Assembly (NCBI GenBank): GCA_036759125.1
Contig: DAIOVG010000130.1
Span: 1-7,860, forward strand
Direction: 5' to 3'
DNA: 7,860 bases
Source of the DNA: CAXXOK01 sp036759125
Lineage (GTDB): Bacteria > Bacillota > Clostridia > Christensenellales > Aristaeellaceae
Position 1 is the first letter of the stretch. Each line of letters opens with the position of its first letter. A model generated the notes under the pieces. It ran no database searches. It worked only from the letters and a program-made list of their open reading frames with translations, and was not told the origin of the DNA. The position numbers and the translations under genes are program-made. Of this stretch, positions 1-5,959 are shown one piece after another.

Positions 1-280
1 CCAGAAAAAATCTATGGATAAACAGCCGGGGTTTTCAGGCCCACTGCCGACACATGACATTGTATACAAGTTGCGCATTTCTGTCAAGTTTTTCAGGTGT
101 TACAGGCCATGCCCGAAGCACCCTCCTGCCGTCCGGCTCCAACCCCGGTTTTCGCATGAAAAACTGAATTGAACGCCATGTTTTACCCACCTTGCCAAAG
201 CGCTTTTCTGTATGCGGCTGCACCGCACGCTATGCGCACGAAATGCTTTTTTTCTGTTTTATTACTGGCGCACCTTCTGG
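1..280. other. Non-coding stretch downstream of the ABC ATPase gene
   Basis: No gene is supported here. A 62-codon minus-strand reading frame (223-35) starts with GTG without a ribosome binding site and runs straight through the promoter at 59-87, so it is treated as chance. A 5-bp hairpin (TGCGG/CCGCA, 213-227) lies after the ATPase stop codon but has no following U-run on the minus strand, so no intrinsic terminator for the ABC operon can be claimed. The only supported signal is the leftward promoter. Confidence 0.55.
59..87 (-). promoter_or_regulatory. Sigma-A-type promoter firing leftwards out of the window
   Basis: On the minus strand there is a perfect -35 hexamer TTGACA (82-87), a 17-base spacer and a -10 hexamer TACAAT (59-64, one mismatch to TATAAT). 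Transcription should start near position 52 and run off the left edge. The first ~50 transcribed bases show no ribosome binding site followed by a start codon, so the transcript is a leader or an RNA whose body lies outside the window. A perfect 10-base palindrome, TTGTATACAA (60-69), overlaps the -10 and could be an operator. The match to consensus is seen directly; the identity of the driven gene is unknown. Confidence 0.72.
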
Positions 281-919
281 CTACGCCTTTAGGGATAGCT
301 CTCCGTTTTCAATTTCGAACACAACGTCGCACAACATATCAATATCCGCCGGATTATGGCTGGCGATGATCAGCGTTTTCCCCGCTTCCCTGAACTGCAA
401 AAACAGCGTTCGCATCAGCCGGGTGGCGGTCTTGTCCAGCCCGTTGAAGGGTTCATCCATTATCAGAATGTCCGGATCTTCCATGATCGCCTGGGCGATC
501 GCAAGGCGCTGCCGCATGCCCAGCGAATATTTGCCGACGCGCCGTTTCTTTGCGTCCGTCAGCCCGACCGTATCAATCGCCCGGAGAATGTCTTCGTGGC
601 GTATCTTTCCCCGGATTCCCGCCAGATATTTCAGGTTGCTATAGCCGCTCAGCTCGCCCAGGAACCCCGGGTGCTCGATAATCAGGCCGATGTTTGGCAT
701 ATTGCCGCGTCCGGGCAGCACCTTGGTTCCAAGCATCGTGATGCTGCCTTCATCAACAGGCATCAATCCGCATATACATTTGAGCAGCACCGATTTCCCC
801 GAGCCGTTATCCCCGACCAGGCCGTGAATTTTTCCGCTTTCCAGCGTTGCGCTGATGTCCTTCAATACGGTTTTTTCACCAAAACATTTGCTGATGTTGT
901 GAATCTCTATTGCGTTCAT
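281..919 (-). CDS. ABC transporter ATP-binding protein, BcrA/LanF-like
   Basis: This 212-residue cytoplasmic protein is the ATPase subunit of an ABC exporter, powering the two membrane proteins encoded just upstream. Visible motifs: Walker A GDNGSGKS (36-43), signature YSLGMRQR (131-138, a variant of LSGGQ), Walker B ILIMDEP (151-157) and the switch histidine in ASHN (H188). At the Q-loop position the residue is glutamate (IIEHPGF, E82), a feature known from lantibiotic-immunity (LanF/NukF) ATPases and shared by bacitracin-type BcrA relatives. The start at 919 is preceded by AGGAG at a 6-base spacing. The gene begins 21 bases after the stop of permease 2, so it is the last gene of the same operon; it ends in TAG. 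ATPase identity is certain from the motifs; substrate is inferred and could be a lantibiotic, another membrane-active peptide, or unknown. Confidence 0.95.
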   Translation of the reverse strand: MNAIEIHNISKCFGEKTVLKDISATLESGKIHGLVGDNGSGKSVLLKCICGLMPVDEGSITMLGTKVLPGRGNMPNIGLIIEHPGFLGELSGYSNLKYLAGIRGKIRHEDILRAIDTVGLTDAKKRRVGKYSLGMRQRLAIAQAIMEDPDILIMDEPFNGLDKTATRLMRTLFLQFREAGKTLIIASHNPADIDMLCDVVFEIENGELSLKA

Positions 920-940
920 GGTCGTCTCCTTCAGCCAATA

Positions 941-1807
941 TCAATATTGTTCCTTGAGCAATATCCCGGAGAAGGCCTTGCTGCGCAGGGTCACCGCATA
1001 GCAAAGCGCCGCCGAGACCGCCACCGCGGCCAGCAGTACAGGCACCGCATATTCCAGTGTGGGATAGTGCGGTATATCGGGGTTGGATACGATGCTCATG
1101 CGGGTAAACGATACCGGCGAATAATGGTAAGCCCAGTAGGGCAGTTTTTCCGAAATGATGAAATCAAACAAGGCGATCACCGTGCCGGCCAGCAGCGCGG
1201 GAATCCTGGACGCAAGCAGCGACAGCCACAGGATCGTCAGCCCGATCAGCGTTGCGGCACCCCAGCACATCGCCAGTGTGATCGCCAGCGCGGCCGATGG
1301 CGTATACATCGTCGTGTAGGAAAGGCGGAACTCGGCATCGATTTGTATCCCTTCAAAGACATACCCGTTTACCAGCGTGTTGATCAGCTTTCCCCAACCG
1401 GGCGCAAAGCTTACCTCGCCTCCGCTGGTCAAAACGCAAAGCAGCGCCATGATCAGCGTATACGCAAAGCTGACAAACACCACAAACAAGATGCGTCCGC
1501 TAACCCACGTGCCGCGTCCGCACCGCACGGCCTCAAACACCGCATTTTCGCGCACCAGCGGCAAACCGGAAAACACCGCCACCGCCCCAAGCCCGAACAC
1601 CAGCGCCGCCCCATTGCTGGAAAACGCGCCTACTGTGTAGCCGATTGCGTTCAGGCGCAGGCCGGTTACGACATGCAACAGCCGCGCCGCCTCGTTGAGC
1701 TTATAGAAGTAAACAAACAGCAAGCCTAAAAACACATAGGTTGTGGGCGTCAGCAGCAGCTGCTTGAGCTGCACACCGCACAGGTGCATCCCACGCTTCA
1801 CTGCCAT
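941..1807 (-). CDS. ABC-2 type transporter permease (second permease)
   Basis: A 288-residue integral membrane protein with about six hydrophobic segments (roughly residues 21-35, 66-82, 104-126, 171-198, 202-218 and 254-273), as expected for an ABC-2-type permease of the peptide exporter/immunity group. After the second segment it has a polar stretch around VRENAVFEAVR (85-95) that aligns in position and style with VAEDWEHRGHFPAVRR in permease 1, suggesting the two are paralogous halves of one channel. The start was set at ATG 1807, not further upstream: the open frame continues to 2125 but that part is a shadow of permease 1. The ATG overlaps the end of permease 1 by 10 bases (1798-1807) and has only a weak ribosome binding site, pointing to translational coupling. 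If the partner is truncated by its amber codon, expression of this gene may suffer too. Confidence 0.88.
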   Translation of the reverse strand: MAVKRGMHLCGVQLKQLLLTPTTYVFLGLLFVYFYKLNEAARLLHVVTGLRLNAIGYTVGAFSSNGAALVFGLGAVAVFSGLPLVRENAVFEAVRCGRGTWVSGRILFVVFVSFAYTLIMALLCVLTSGGEVSFAPGWGKLINTLVNGYVFEGIQIDAEFRLSYTTMYTPSAALAITLAMCWGAATLIGLTILWLSLLASRIPALLAGTVIALFDFIISEKLPYWAYHYSPVSFTRMSIVSNPDIPHYPTLEYAVPVLLAAVAVSAALCYAVTLRSKAFSGILLKEQY

Positions 1808-2580
1808 ACAAACACCCGCTTTCGCAGCAAATACCGGAAGGCCGCATAGACCATTGCAATCATAACCGCAAATATGGAAACAATCAGCAGCCAGATATGC
1901 GAAAGCGATTGATCGGTCTGCCGCAGGACAATGCTTGCTTCTCCGGCGCTTAGCCCCACCACGGAAAAATACATAATAATCTCCAGCATAGCCAGCAGCA
2001 GCAGCGGCACAAGGTAGATCATCCCGCGCCGCGCCGTCAGGGTTGCCGTCAGGCATCCAAGCCCGGCACACAGGGCGCCCAGCAGAAACTGCAGGCTGCC
2101 AAAGCACAGAAAGTACAGTACCCACTGCTACTTTTGTATCATCGATACGGCAAAGGTTTCCAGATAATCATTGGGTGTGGTCGGCGGAATAAAGCAAGCC
2201 ATAAATCCCAGATAGCTCCACAGGCCCACCGTAAGCACCAACCCGCCCAGCGTTGCCGCCGCCAAAAACTTCCCGCCGCAGTACGCCGCAAACGACGTAC
2301 GCCGCACAGCCGGAAAATGCCCCCTGTGCTCCCAATCCTCGGCAACAGCCGCCGCAAAGGGCACCGTCGCGGCCAGCGGCAGGATTGCTCTGTAGGGATT
2401 GAACTCCAGCGCGAACATAAAGTGATTATAGGTCCATGAACCGTCATGATACAATATCAGGGCCCGCCATTGCCAATTGGCAAAACTCAAGTAATATGTC
2501 AGCAGACAGATAACAAGCCCCAGCGGCAGCCGCCACGAGCGCACGCCCCGTCTGAGCTCGTTATAATATACTCTAAGCAA
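1798..2580 (-). pseudogene. ABC-2 type permease (first permease) interrupted by an in-frame amber codon
   Basis: Read as one frame, 2580 to 1798 encodes a 260-codon membrane protein with about six hydrophobic segments, but codon 151 (2128-2130) is TAG. Codons 1-150 give a first membrane segment near LPLGLVICLLTYYLSF, the polar motif VAEDWEHRGHFPAVRR, and further hydrophobic helices. Codons 152-260 continue in exactly the same frame with typical permease sequence (QWVLYFLCFGSLQFLLG..., then LVPLLLLAMLEIIMYF and HIWLLIVSIFAVMIAMVY) ending at TGA. No indel is needed to join them. The start is TTG at 2580, backed by GGGGAGG at a 6-base spacing. TAG is used as an ordinary stop for the ATPase and the 369-residue protein, so genome-wide recoding is unlikely. 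A nonsense mutation or a sequencing error is the simplest explanation; split translation or leaky suppression are alternatives. Confidence 0.82.
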
Positions 2581-2586
2581 TACTTT

Positions 2587-2593
2587 CCTCCCC
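2587..2593 (-). promoter_or_regulatory. Ribosome binding site fixing the TTG start of permease 1
   Basis: GGGGAGG on the minus strand lies 6 bases before TTG at 2580. There is no in-frame ATG near by, and the first residues (MLRVYYNELRRG) look like the basic cytoplasmic start of ABC-2 permeases, so the rare TTG start is well supported. Confidence 0.75.
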
Positions 2594-2612
2594 GTTCCCT
2601 TAGGTTTCCTGG

Positions 2613-2636
2613 AAGGGGCGGCCGGGGCCGCCCCTT
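2613..2636. repeat. Perfect GC-rich palindrome between the secreted-protein gene and the ABC operon
   Basis: The arms AAGGGGCGGCC and GGCCGCCCCTT are perfectly complementary around a central GG (2624-2625); the practical hairpin is a 9-bp stem with a 6-base loop. Neither side carries a run of Ts, so it is not a textbook intrinsic terminator, but its position between two transcription units on the same strand suits a terminator or an mRNA-end stabiliser for the 369-residue gene, or a leader hairpin of the ABC transcript. It sits about 32 bases upstream of the TTG start of permease 1. Confidence 0.6.
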
Positions 2637-2700
2637 AGTACTGTTTCGTTACGGCGTTGTGGCAAACTTAACATGTACATTGGCTGCTATGATTGCGATA

Positions 2701-2735
2701 CGGCAGGCATGCAGATTGGAAGTCTTCCTCTGCCG
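2701..2735. repeat. Imperfect hairpin just after the 369-residue gene
   Basis: CGGCAG (2701-2706) pairs with CTGCCG (2730-2735), and a short inner palindrome GGAAGTCTTCC (2718-2728) lies within the loop. It begins 12 bases past the stop codon at 2748 on the minus strand. There is no U-run, so terminator function is uncertain. Confidence 0.4.
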
Positions 2736-2747
2736 CAATGCAAACCA

Positions 2748-3857
2748 CTAGTAGATCTGTTTCCCCGTAGCCGCATGGAAACCGTTGTAGATCAAGTTTC
2801 TCGTCCCATCCTCATACTCCATCACACAGTACATGTTCCACATCGGGTAGAGCGTATATCCTGTTTTCGCCAAAAGGTCGCCTGTAAACGGCGTATAATC
2901 CATGGATACGCTAAGCAGTGTGATTTGCTTCACGCCCGGCAAGTACATGTTGGCGAAGGCATTTCGCAATAGCGTAATCGCGTCCTGGGCATCCATGAGC
3001 GCGGCTTCCTTCCCGGTCTTCGTAAAGCCTCCGAACACCGGATACTCAAGCAGCGAAATCCCCTGCACATCGTGCATAATACGGAGGGATAAATCCTCAA
3101 TGTATGCCTCGCCGGGCAGCGCTGGCGATACGCCAGAATACAGCCGCAAACCCTGATAATACAGCGGATAGTGGACTTCGAAAAATTCTCTGTCCTCAAG
3201 CGATTCCGATAGATCAAAAGGCATTTCCGCATCAGCGGAGTTCGTGGCGTCTCCAAAATCATCTAAGCCAAGGTACTCGCCTATATCGCAGGTAAGATAC
3301 GCACGAATCTGTTCCGCATCCCAGCGAATCATGCTGCGAAGCGTTCCAAGGCCAAAGCCAAGCTGCTGTGCGACAGAAACGGCATACTTTTCCACCGTAT
3401 CAAAGCTGAGCAACGCTAACGGAGCCTTATTGATCACGGAATGCTCCTGTTCGTATATCTCAAATCCATATAATTTTTTCCAAGCCGCTTTTCCATTGGG
3501 ATCATAGATACGCACTTCGTTGTATGGACCGATCCCGATATCCGTCGGACCGCCATAGGTCCACCGATAATTGCCATCCACACGCCAAACCAAATCATTG
3601 GCCTGAAACCCAAGCGCCGCCCAATCCGTGGTGTCGCGGATTGTTTTGGTTTCCTGCGCGCTCAGGCCTTGCAGGGTATATTCCGCGCCAGTCGTGCCCT
3701 CCGGCAGGATCAGCACATCGGCGTCCACAATCAGAGGAACACCATCACAGTCCAGCGTATCGTTCCAGTGCTCCCAGGTTTCCTGCACCCAAACATCCGC
3801 AGACGCAAAGGAGCACAGACAGCTCAGGATCACGCAAAGAATCAGCATTCGTTTCAT
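2748..3857 (-). CDS. Secreted protein of unknown function, 369 residues
   Basis: I do not recognise this family with certainty. The N-terminus (MKRMLILCVILSCLCSFASA) is a typical signal peptide with a likely signal peptidase I cut after ASA (residue 20). The mature part is acidic, rich in tyrosine and tryptophan (WVQETWEHWND, WRVDGNYRWTYGG) and has no membrane segment. The last ~60 residues (LYPMWNMYCVMEYEDGTRNLIYNGFHAATGKQIY region) have the pattern of the final strand pair in PepSY/YycI-like extracytoplasmic regulatory domains: a Y-P-x-W strand, an acidic-G turn, then N-x-x-x-x-x-T-G. That resemblance is from memory. Start at 3857 is preceded by AGGAGGAG at a 6-base spacing. An ECF-like promoter lies 82-109 bases upstream, identical in design to the one before the 146-residue gene. 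It ends in TAG. It probably acts in the cell wall or outside, under control of the neighbouring sigma factor (inference). Confidence 0.85.
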   Translation of the reverse strand: MKRMLILCVILSCLCSFASADVWVQETWEHWNDTLDCDGVPLIVDADVLILPEGTTGAEYTLQGLSAQETKTIRDTTDWAALGFQANDLVWRVDGNYRWTYGGPTDIGIGPYNEVRIYDPNGKAAWKKLYGFEIYEQEHSVINKAPLALLSFDTVEKYAVSVAQQLGFGLGTLRSMIRWDAEQIRAYLTCDIGEYLGLDDFGDATNSADAEMPFDLSESLEDREFFEVHYPLYYQGLRLYSGVSPALPGEAYIEDLSLRIMHDVQGISLLEYPVFGGFTKTGKEAALMDAQDAITLLRNAFANMYLPGVKQITLLSVSMDYTPFTGDLLAKTGYTLYPMWNMYCVMEYEDGTRNLIYNGFHAATGKQIY

Positions 3858-3938
3858 GGGGATCTCCTCCTGTTTTGGTGATGTATCACACTGCGTAAGT
3901 CACAAGCGGTAACCCTTCCGGCTCTCCCTCTGCTTACA

Positions 3939-3966
3939 TAAACGCGATACAAAACGATTTGTTACA
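3939..3966 (-). promoter_or_regulatory. ECF-sigma-like promoter for the 369-residue secreted protein
   Basis: On the minus strand: TGTAAC (-35, 3961-3966), exactly 16 bases, CGTTTA (-10, 3939-3944). The element matches the one at 4476-4503 in TGTAACAA on one side, in CGCGTYTA on the other, and in spacing. The shape (an AAC-containing -35 and a CGT-containing -10 at 16 bases) is that of ECF sigma promoters rather than sigma-A. Transcription should start near 3931, giving a leader of about 74 bases before the ATG at 3857. Confidence 0.68.
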
Positions 3967-4000
3967 CGTATCAGAAAACTGTGCTTACGGTTCCCAAACG

Positions 4001-4441
4001 TTATTTTGTTTTTGTCACAGAGGTGGAAGGGTATTCCAGCCCGCCCCCGATGTTACCGCGCGTTGTTACCTTATAGGTTCCGGCAGAAACCGTTACCGTT
4101 CCGCTGGCAGATGCCGTATTGCCATTTGCCGCGCTGCCTGACCAAGATTTTATAAAACTCCAGCTGCTTCCGTTTTTCTTATACAGGGACACCCGCACGG
4201 TTGTATCGTACTGTCCGGAGGGATCGATGAATCCCCCACAATACGCCGTATCCCCTGAGAATGACAGATAAGCAGACACTTGATTCGTGTATGAATACCG
4301 CAGTCCGATATCGCCCGCCGCATCATAAACATCCGTCTGTTCCATATCCGGCATTTGCCGGCCGCAGCTCTCCGCCAGCCCAACAGAGGCGATCCCAAAC
4401 AGCAAGGCAACAATTCCCAGCAGCGACACTATTTTTCTCAT
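4001..4441 (-). CDS. Small secreted beta-rich protein, 146 residues (DUF6147-like)
   Basis: The N-terminus MRKIVSLLGIVALLFGIASVGLAES is a signal peptide with a probable cut after GLA (residue 22). The mature ~124 residues are rich in Ser, Gly, Thr and Tyr, alternate polar and hydrophobic residues in a beta-sheet manner (VSAYLSFSGDTAYCGGFID, TTVRVSLYKKNGSSWSFIKSW, SGTVTVSAGTYKVTTRGNI) and carry two cysteines that could form a disulfide. This layout resembles the small secreted DUF6147 proteins of gut Firmicutes; I cannot confirm this without a profile search. ATG 4441 is chosen over a TTG at 4459 because GGAGG (4450-4454) lies 8 bases before it. Directly upstream lie an ECF-like promoter and a hairpin that can hide this ribosome binding site. 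It may be a matrix, signalling or defence protein; function is unknown. Confidence 0.85.
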   Translation of the reverse strand: MRKIVSLLGIVALLFGIASVGLAESCGRQMPDMEQTDVYDAAGDIGLRYSYTNQVSAYLSFSGDTAYCGGFIDPSGQYDTTVRVSLYKKNGSSWSFIKSWSGSAANGNTASASGTVTVSAGTYKVTTRGNIGGGLEYPSTSVTKTK

Positions 4442-4446
4442 CAAAA

Positions 4447-4493
4447 AGACCTCCCGCAATATCTATTCATATCAATAGACGCGTTGGAGGTCT
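4447..4493 (-). promoter_or_regulatory. Hairpin occluding the ribosome binding site of the small secreted gene in read-through RNA
   Basis: In the minus-strand RNA, AGACCTCC (4486-4493) is perfectly complementary to GGAGGTCT (4447-4454), which contains the Shine-Dalgarno sequence of the gene starting at 4441. Inside, CGC (4481-4483) can pair with GCG (4455-4457) across an AA bulge, and TCTATT/AATAGA (4474-4479 with 4462-4467) adds six more pairs closed by a 6-base loop. Five Us follow the 3' arm, so it could also act as a terminator. The 5' arm lies between the -35 and -10 of the ECF-like promoter, so RNA starting at that promoter lacks it and leaves the site free, while RNA reading through from the anti-sigma gene contains both arms. 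Confidence 0.6.
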
Positions 4494-4503
4494 GCTTGTT
4501 ACA
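4476..4503 (-). promoter_or_regulatory. ECF-sigma-like promoter for the 146-residue secreted protein
   Basis: On the minus strand: TGTAAC (-35, 4498-4503), 16 bases, CGTCTA (-10, 4476-4481). It shares sequence and exact spacing with the element at 3939-3966. The expected start near 4468 leaves a leader of roughly 27 bases with the ribosome binding site. The likely user is the ECF sigma factor encoded directly upstream. Confidence 0.7.
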
Positions 4504-4506
4504 TTG

Positions 4507-4527
4507 AATTTCAAGTTTCCTGAAATT
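4507..4527. repeat. AT-rich inverted repeat beside the ECF-like promoter
   Basis: AATTTCA (4507-4513) and TGAAATT (4521-4527) form 7-base perfect arms around 7 bases, between the anti-sigma stop codon and the -35 at 4498-4503. It has no U-run on the minus strand, so it is a weak hairpin or a possible regulator site. It may be chance in AT-rich sequence. Confidence 0.35.
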
Positions 4528-4529
4528 TC

Positions 4530-5297
4530 TTATTCTATTCTAGTGACTCCCTCCGCGATTTGTATGGCCGTTGATTCATCGAGATTTTCAACGCTCAATA
4601 CGAAATACTTCTTCCCATCATCCCAGAACAGTATCATTACGCGATCCTTTATAGATAAGGTTGCGGGGTTGCCATGAATATCAACAGTTTGCAGTATCGC
4701 GTCTTCCGTATCAACATTGGTCACGACCCCTTCAATATTCTCAGAAAAGTTGAAGCGACGCGTGGCATCCGTCTGATCTACATATTCTACAGAGTTGTGC
4801 CAGGGGAACGAAGATATTGATGATATTTCCATTCCCTCCGGCACATAGGCGGGATAATATGCCCCTTCCCAGTCCCCGGGTATATCAAAGGATGCTACCG
4901 TATCCTCAACCAGCGTCAATTCCGTGTATTCTTCCTCTACCGTCGTGAACAGTTTCATGACCTGTACGCGAATCGTATGGCTGGTGGCGATGGCAATCCC
5001 GCCGGCGATTGTGAGCACCGCGATGACAATTGCGGCAACCCGCCCAATGCCAGGCAGCATCTTGCCAAAGAACGTACGAACATGATGCCTGTGTAAATAC
5101 CGGCGAATCAACGCAAGGTTCTTTGCGTCACAGCGGGCGGCAAAGGCATCGGCTTCCTTGTCGCCTGCGATTTTTTCTTCTTCCATGGCACAAAGCAGCG
5201 CGGCAGTTTCCCGTTCCAGCAGCATTTCGCCGAACAGGTCAAACGCCCTATCGCCAAGGCTTCGAGACTCGCCCTCATTACAATAAATATAACTCAT
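4530..5297 (-). CDS. Membrane-anchored anti-sigma factor with DUF4367-like sensor domain
   Basis: A 255-residue protein expected to hold the co-encoded ECF sigma factor inactive at the membrane. The N-terminal ~80 residues are charged and cytoplasmic, with helices such as RETAALLCAMEEEKI, without an obvious zinc-binding HxxxCxxC motif. One transmembrane segment follows (about 86-105, VAAIVIAVLTIAGGIAIAT). The outer part from ~145 has the DUF4367 pattern: YYPAYVPEGMEI (147-158), a middle strand region, then FWDDGKKYFVLSV (224-236) and a final AIQIAEGV helix (244-251). This domain is known from Clostridia/Bacilli anti-sigma-type proteins. Its ATG overlaps the sigma stop codon by one base (TGATG), with only a weak ribosome binding site, so translation is coupled and near 1:1. 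Signal sensed is unknown. DUF4367 assignment is by eye. Confidence 0.88.
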   Translation of the reverse strand: MSYIYCNEGESRSLGDRAFDLFGEMLLERETAALLCAMEEEKIAGDKEADAFAARCDAKNLALIRRYLHRHHVRTFFGKMLPGIGRVAAIVIAVLTIAGGIAIATSHTIRVQVMKLFTTVEEEYTELTLVEDTVASFDIPGDWEGAYYPAYVPEGMEISSISSFPWHNSVEYVDQTDATRRFNFSENIEGVVTNVDTEDAILQTVDIHGNPATLSIKDRVMILFWDDGKKYFVLSVENLDESTAIQIAEGVTRIE

Positions 5298-5908
5298 CAG
5301 TTTAGGTTCCGTTTCTTTTCAGCCAGCTGTTTCAGCCTTTTTTTTGCTCTGGAGACCGCAGTACGGGTCGAGCTTTCCGACAATCCGATGACCACAGCGA
5401 TATCTTCGTAATTCATTTGATCCATGTGCCGAAGGCGGATCAGCTCCCGATCCCGTTCGCTCAGCTCCGCATACACATCCAGCATATCCAGCGCCGTCAT
5501 ACGGCTGAACACCATCTCCTGCACATCGTCATCGCCGGGAACGTTCTCAAGCGCGTCGCCATCCGGGCCGAAATCAACGTGCTTGTGCTGCCGTTTGAGC
5601 TTCCGCAGCCTGGATAAACAAACGTTCCTGACCATGGAGACGATATAGGACGCTCTTTTGTTACACTCTATCGCGAGAATTCTATCGCTTTTTTCGCAGA
5701 GCTGCTCCACGGCTGCGCTTACCGCGTCGTCCGCCTCCGCATTTTGATTGTGAAAAAACTGACAGGCCACCTTATACATCAGAAGCCTGTGCTGAAGATA
5801 TATTTCCGTAATCAACTGCCGTTTCTTATCGTTTCGGATCATCAGGATGGACAGGGGGAGCATTGTTGCGCACATTTCCAACGCTTGATAATTACTCTGG
5901 GTCTCCAT
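5297..5908 (-). CDS. RNA polymerase ECF sigma factor (sigma-70 family)
   Basis: A 203-residue sigma factor with the two ECF domains. Sigma-2 spans about residues 36-108 (YLQHRLLMYKVACQFF, a DDAVSAAVEQL helix, and RNVCLSRLRKLKRQ for -10 recognition); an acidic linker follows (GPDGDALENVPGDDD); sigma-4 spans about 148-196 with LSERDRELIRLRHM and the helix-turn-helix YEDIAVVIGLSESSTRTAVSRAKKRL. The first ~30 residues are longer than usual for ECF factors. ATG 5908 has a weak AGAAG site at about 7 bases; later Met codons at residues 12, 16 and 23 lack better sites, and M23 (5842) remains a possible true start. It is followed by its anti-sigma factor in a 1-nt overlap. It is the likely reader of the two TGTAAC-N16-CGTYTA promoters downstream (inference). 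Confidence 0.93.
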   Translation of the reverse strand: METQSNYQALEMCATMLPLSILMIRNDKKRQLITEIYLQHRLLMYKVACQFFHNQNAEADDAVSAAVEQLCEKSDRILAIECNKRASYIVSMVRNVCLSRLRKLKRQHKHVDFGPDGDALENVPGDDDVQEMVFSRMTALDMLDVYAELSERDRELIRLRHMDQMNYEDIAVVIGLSESSTRTAVSRAKKRLKQLAEKKRNLN

Positions 5909-5959
5909 AGTTCATCTTCTCTCTGGAACAGGCCGTAGCGAATTTCTCTATTTCTGTAT

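Noticed and set aside
35..223. 62-codon minus-strand reading frame in the left flank
   Set aside because: It starts at GTG with no ribosome binding site and contains the whole -35/-10 promoter at 59-87; the protein looks like no family I know.
245..260. T-run on the plus strand as an intrinsic terminator
   Set aside because: No stable GC hairpin directly precedes it and no plus-strand gene ends there.
356..1729. 457-codon plus-strand reading frame across the ATPase and permease 2
   Set aside because: It is antisense to two clear ABC genes and its composition (rich in Arg, Gln, His, Pro) is typical of a shadow frame of GC-rich coding DNA.
1808..2125. N-terminal extension of permease 2 up to 2125
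   Set aside because: These ~106 residues are the other frame of permease 1, whose own frame reads as membrane protein; the true start is ATG 1807.
5637..5665. Possible third ECF promoter inside the sigma gene (TGTAAC then CGTCTC)
   Set aside because: The spacing is 17 rather than 16, the last base of the -10 differs, and it points into the sigma gene itself with no start of a gene at a suitable distance.
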